Assembly (NCBI GenBank): GCA_031266695.1
Contig: JAISAK010000200.1
Span: forward strand, 1 to 5,816
DNA length: 5,816 nt
DNA from: Treponema sp.
Lineage (GTDB): Bacteria > Spirochaetota > Spirochaetia > Treponematales > Breznakiellaceae
Direction of reading: 5' to 3'
The notes beneath the pieces were generated by a model. It was not told the origin of the DNA and searched no databases. It saw only the letters and a list, made by a program, of their open reading frames with translations. Position numbers and translations under genes: made by a program. Of the stretch, positions 4,533 through 5,816 are shown one piece after another (within the stretch, counting starts at the first letter, position 1; each line of letters opens with the position of its first letter).

Positions 4533-5816
4533 TCAGGAAACAAGCTCCTTAAGAAACTTGACCGCCCCGACCGCTTCGTTAGGCGCTACAATTATTTTCC
4601 ACCCGGGCAGATTTTCCTCAAGCTCGCCCTTGAGTACCGCCACCTTCCCGGGGATTATCAGATTGCGGTTCTTGATTTTGCCTTCGATGTTGTTTTCCTT
4701 GATGAACCGCGCAATGGAACTGGCGGAAAGCTTTCCCGCCGCCCAGGCGGTAAGCACCGAATAGCCGCCGGCGTCGGAAATCAGAAGGTTCACCGGAACC
4801 CCGGAACGCTCCAACTCCCCCGAAACGATGAAGTAGGTAAGGGCAAAATCCACCGTGGTCGCGCAGACGGCGTTTTCATCGGCGCCGTTCAGCGGGTAGA
4901 TGCCGGGCTCAACCTTCATGGGCTTCTGAGGATCGGTGTAGATATTCTGCCGCAGCCCGTAAAGCGGCAGGGCCTGGGCATAGCTCATGCTTTCCATAAC
5001 AATGATGGAGCCGTACTTTACCGTAAAGAGCGCCGCAAGGGCTGTCTGGAGATCGGGGTTCTTCGGGGCAAGCTTCGCGGCGTTGATAAGCGAAGGGTAG
5101 CCAAAGGTCCGGTCTTCGTCCTTGAGCGCGGCCCGGCGGATCTGCACCGCCTTTGCGAAGGCGTCCTTAACGGAAACAGAGCCGGCGTCAATGATAAGGT
5201 TCTTGTTTCCGAGGCCTTCAATGGCGGCGACGGTGTCGTGGAGGCTGTTGAGGTCTTTTCCGGTTACGCCCAGGGTAACGCCGTACTTTACGGCAAGATC
5301 GTTCATTTGTTTGTAGTTGGACTCGTCGGCGGCGTTAAGCACGGGCTTTTTGCCCCCGGCAAGCTCCAGCGCGGCCTGGGCGGCATCGGCATCCTTCACC
5401 TCAAGGATAAGGGTACGGCCCGACTCAAGGGCCTTTTTTACCGCCCCGAGGTAGGCGTCTTTATCGCCCGAGTATTCCACATTGACAAGCTCTACGTACA
5501 TGTGTTCGCCGATGCGCTCGTAATCGATCTTTTTAAGCTCCGCGATGTCCCTGTCGGCGCTGTCCGCGCGGACGTTTACAGCGTACAGGCAGCGGGACAC
5601 AAAGGTTTTATCGTGCCTGAAAAGCACCGTCTCGCCGCCAAGGCTGTGTTCCTCCCCGCCCGAGCCGATTTTGATGTTTTTCATCGGAGGCTCGGTGGCT
5701 TCCCCCAGAGCCTTGAGGGACTCCGCCGACATGTGGGGGCATTTGTCGATAGTGGCCGCGCCCTGGGCTACCTTCATGGCAAAGGCCATGCAGGTAGGGC
5801 TGCCGCAGTCCTTGCA
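4533..5816 (-). CDS. acsC: Corrinoid iron-sulfur protein large subunit, CODH/ACS gamma (5' partial)
   Basis: AcsC with AcsD forms the corrinoid iron-sulfur protein that takes methyl from AcsE and delivers it to acetyl-CoA synthase. The visible 427 residues lack only about the first 15-20; the frame runs off the right edge. Numbered from the edge: the [4Fe-4S] motif CX2CX4CX16C (C1, C4, C9, C26; CKDCGSPTC ... KCPHM), which tunes reduction of cobalt; ETVLFRHDKTF (62-72), a conserved segment; a TIM barrel to about 325 with LNAADESNY (160-168), IIDAGS (208-213), FGYP (238-241) and RQNIYTDPQKPMKVEPGIY (289-307); and a C-terminal cobalamin-binding domain with NLLISDAGGYSVLTAWAAGK (343-362) and IIPGKVAVLKGELEE (387-401). 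These match the Moorella gamma subunit in order. It ends with TGA at 4533-4535 and is followed by acsE. Its promoter and probably acsD or acsB lie outside the window. Confidence 0.95.
   Translation of the reverse strand, partial: CKDCGSPTCMAFAMKVAQGAATIDKCPHMSAESLKALGEATEPPMKNIKIGSGGEEHSLGGETVLFRHDKTFVSRCLYAVNVRADSADRDIAELKKIDYERIGEHMYVELVNVEYSGDKDAYLGAVKKALESGRTLILEVKDADAAQAALELAGGKKPVLNAADESNYKQMNDLAVKYGVTLGVTGKDLNSLHDTVAAIEGLGNKNLIIDAGSVSVKDAFAKAVQIRRAALKDEDRTFGYPSLINAAKLAPKNPDLQTALAALFTVKYGSIIVMESMSYAQALPLYGLRQNIYTDPQKPMKVEPGIYPLNGADENAVCATTVDFALTYFIVSGELERSGVPVNLLISDAGGYSVLTAWAAGKLSASSIARFIKENNIEGKIKNRNLIIPGKVAVLKGELEENLPGWKIIVAPNEAVGAVKFLKELVS

Overview
The window most likely comes from a CO2-reductive acetogenic spirochaete of the termite-gut Treponema type. 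Two clear Wood-Ljungdahl proteins (AcsC, AcsE) sit next to a FolC, several small exported or unrecognised proteins, and palindrome-rich intergenic DNA, in sequence of moderately high GC content. The lineage is inferred from gene content and protein style, without a database search.

Layout from right to left, following the minus strand. A 5'-truncated acsC (4533-5816, corrinoid iron-sulfur protein large subunit) is followed after 64 bp by acsE (3683-4468, methyltetrahydrofolate:corrinoid methyltransferase). About 67 bp after acsE there is a textbook intrinsic terminator (3586-3620). Directly against its T-tract begins the folC region (folylpolyglutamate synthase). Its first ATG (3498) lies inside the conserved N-terminus, and the roughly 29 upstream codons that look like FolC have no ATG, GTG or TTG start. 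Beyond folC come an exported hypothetical protein of 213 aa (1351-1992) with its own candidate promoter, a weakly supported exported protein of 115 aa (766-1113), and a 102-aa protein with an SH3-like C-terminal half (241-549). At the left edge, on the plus strand, is the C-terminus of an FAD-dependent oxidoreductase (1-181), convergent with the rest.

Functionally, AcsE moves the methyl group of methyl-tetrahydrofolate onto the cobalt of the AcsC/AcsD corrinoid protein for acetyl-CoA synthesis. FolC makes the polyglutamate tails of the folate carrier, so the three genes are metabolically linked, although the terminator argues that acsC-acsE and folC are not simply one transcription unit.

The least ordinary DNA is intergenic. 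(a) At 610-654, six alternating GAACC/GGTTC half-sites lie on an exact 8-bp period. (b) At 1216-1358, a MITE-like element carries three hairpins, GTCTGTCC/GGACAGAC ends and a flanking 7-bp direct repeat, TAATTCG. (c) A diverged inverted copy of one end of that element lies at 2031-2056, so the two copies bracket the 213-aa exported protein gene.
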